From positions 3,298,200-3,362,199 of the forward strand of contig NZ_CP046242.1 in assembly GCF_023205095.1 (NCBI RefSeq): a stretch of 64,000 nucleotides of DNA. Reading direction: 5' to 3'. A program made the position numbers and the translations under genes. Of this stretch, positions 63,963-64,000 are shown one piece after another. The notes beneath the pieces were generated by a model that was not told where the DNA came from, ran no database searches, and saw only the letters and a list, made by a program, of their open reading frames with translations. Numbering within the stretch: the first letter of the stretch is position 1; the number at the start of each line of letters is the position of its first letter. The stretch comes from Bizionia sp. M204 (lineage in GTDB: Bacteria; Bacteroidota; Bacteroidia; Flavobacteriales; Flavobacteriaceae).

Positions 63963-64000
63963 TTAATTATCGTCAGTTAAGTCGTTAACTTTATCTTTTG
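63963..64000 (-). CDS. Possible C-terminal end of a minus-strand gene
   Basis: On the minus strand the last 38 bases read KDKVNDLTDDN and then TAA (63963-63965). The acidic tail and the facing bidirectional terminator suggest a real gene entering from the right, but only about a dozen codons are visible. Confidence 0.4.
   Translation of the reverse strand, partial: KDKVNDLTDDN

Noticed and set aside
1..64000. CRISPR arrays, insertion sequences, integrases
   Set aside because: No regularly spaced repeats and no transposase or integrase motifs were seen.

Overview
This window is a low-GC stretch of a Bacteroidota chromosome, almost certainly a member of the family Flavobacteriaceae. The evidence is a type IX secretion and gliding gene set (SprA, RemB, a PorP/SprF-like protein), promoters of the Bacteroidetes type (TTTG, about 19 bases, TAnnTTTG), LytS/LytTR signalling, paired OmpH genes beside BamA, and typical flavobacterial gene order. 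It is dense core genome. I found no insertion sequence, prophage, CRISPR array or rRNA operon.

Layout. 1-8.5 kb: the 3' part of sprA, then gcvH, a VanZ-like gene, two tonB-like genes and remB. 8.5-14.8 kb: cytochrome oxidase biogenesis, with heme O synthase, two subunit III proteins, subunit IV, a SCO-like protein without cysteines, a true SCO, a DUF420 protein and a small CxxC protein. 14.9-20.6 kb: a MacB/MacA/TolC-type export system, followed by tsaB. 21-24 kb: mscS, dodecin and nfu on the minus strand, then a porP/sprF-like gene on the plus strand. 25-28 kb: a LytS-type sensor kinase and its LytTR regulator. 28-37 kb: a gamma carbonic anhydrase gene, then a long minus-strand envelope cluster (murI, two ompH/skp, bamA, uppS, a DUF6089 barrel, nadK, a CBS protein). 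37-42.7 kb: pdxJ, a hydrolase, a small membrane protein and tig-clpP-clpX. 42.9-48.3 kb: a GH3 protein, DUF2797, rpsU and an AsmA-like protein. 48.6-55.4 kb: a folK-deoxynucleoside kinase fusion, several small genes, a SpoU methyltransferase and mutS. 55.5-55.7 kb: tRNA-Gly(GCC) and tRNA-Leu(UAA).

55.9-57.3 kb is the only region that looks accessory or decaying. It has a small gene pair on the minus strand whose upstream member lacks a usable in-frame start, and a divergent XRE-type regulator with a likely nonsense codon 30 residues before its natural end. 57.3-59.8 kb carries cbpM, cbpA and a metallophosphoesterase.

59.9-63.9 kb is a compact plus-strand operon: two tandem-domain universal stress proteins, an ATP-cone plus Mrr-like nuclease fusion, and a beta-CASP metallo-beta-lactamase RNase-like protein. 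A CRP/FNR-like palindrome lies just upstream. It is my best candidate for an incompletely described system: a nucleotide-sensing nuclease pair under stress or oxygen control. That role is inference from domain content and context.

Family assignments rest on motifs and order read by eye, with no database search. Most shadow frames were discarded.
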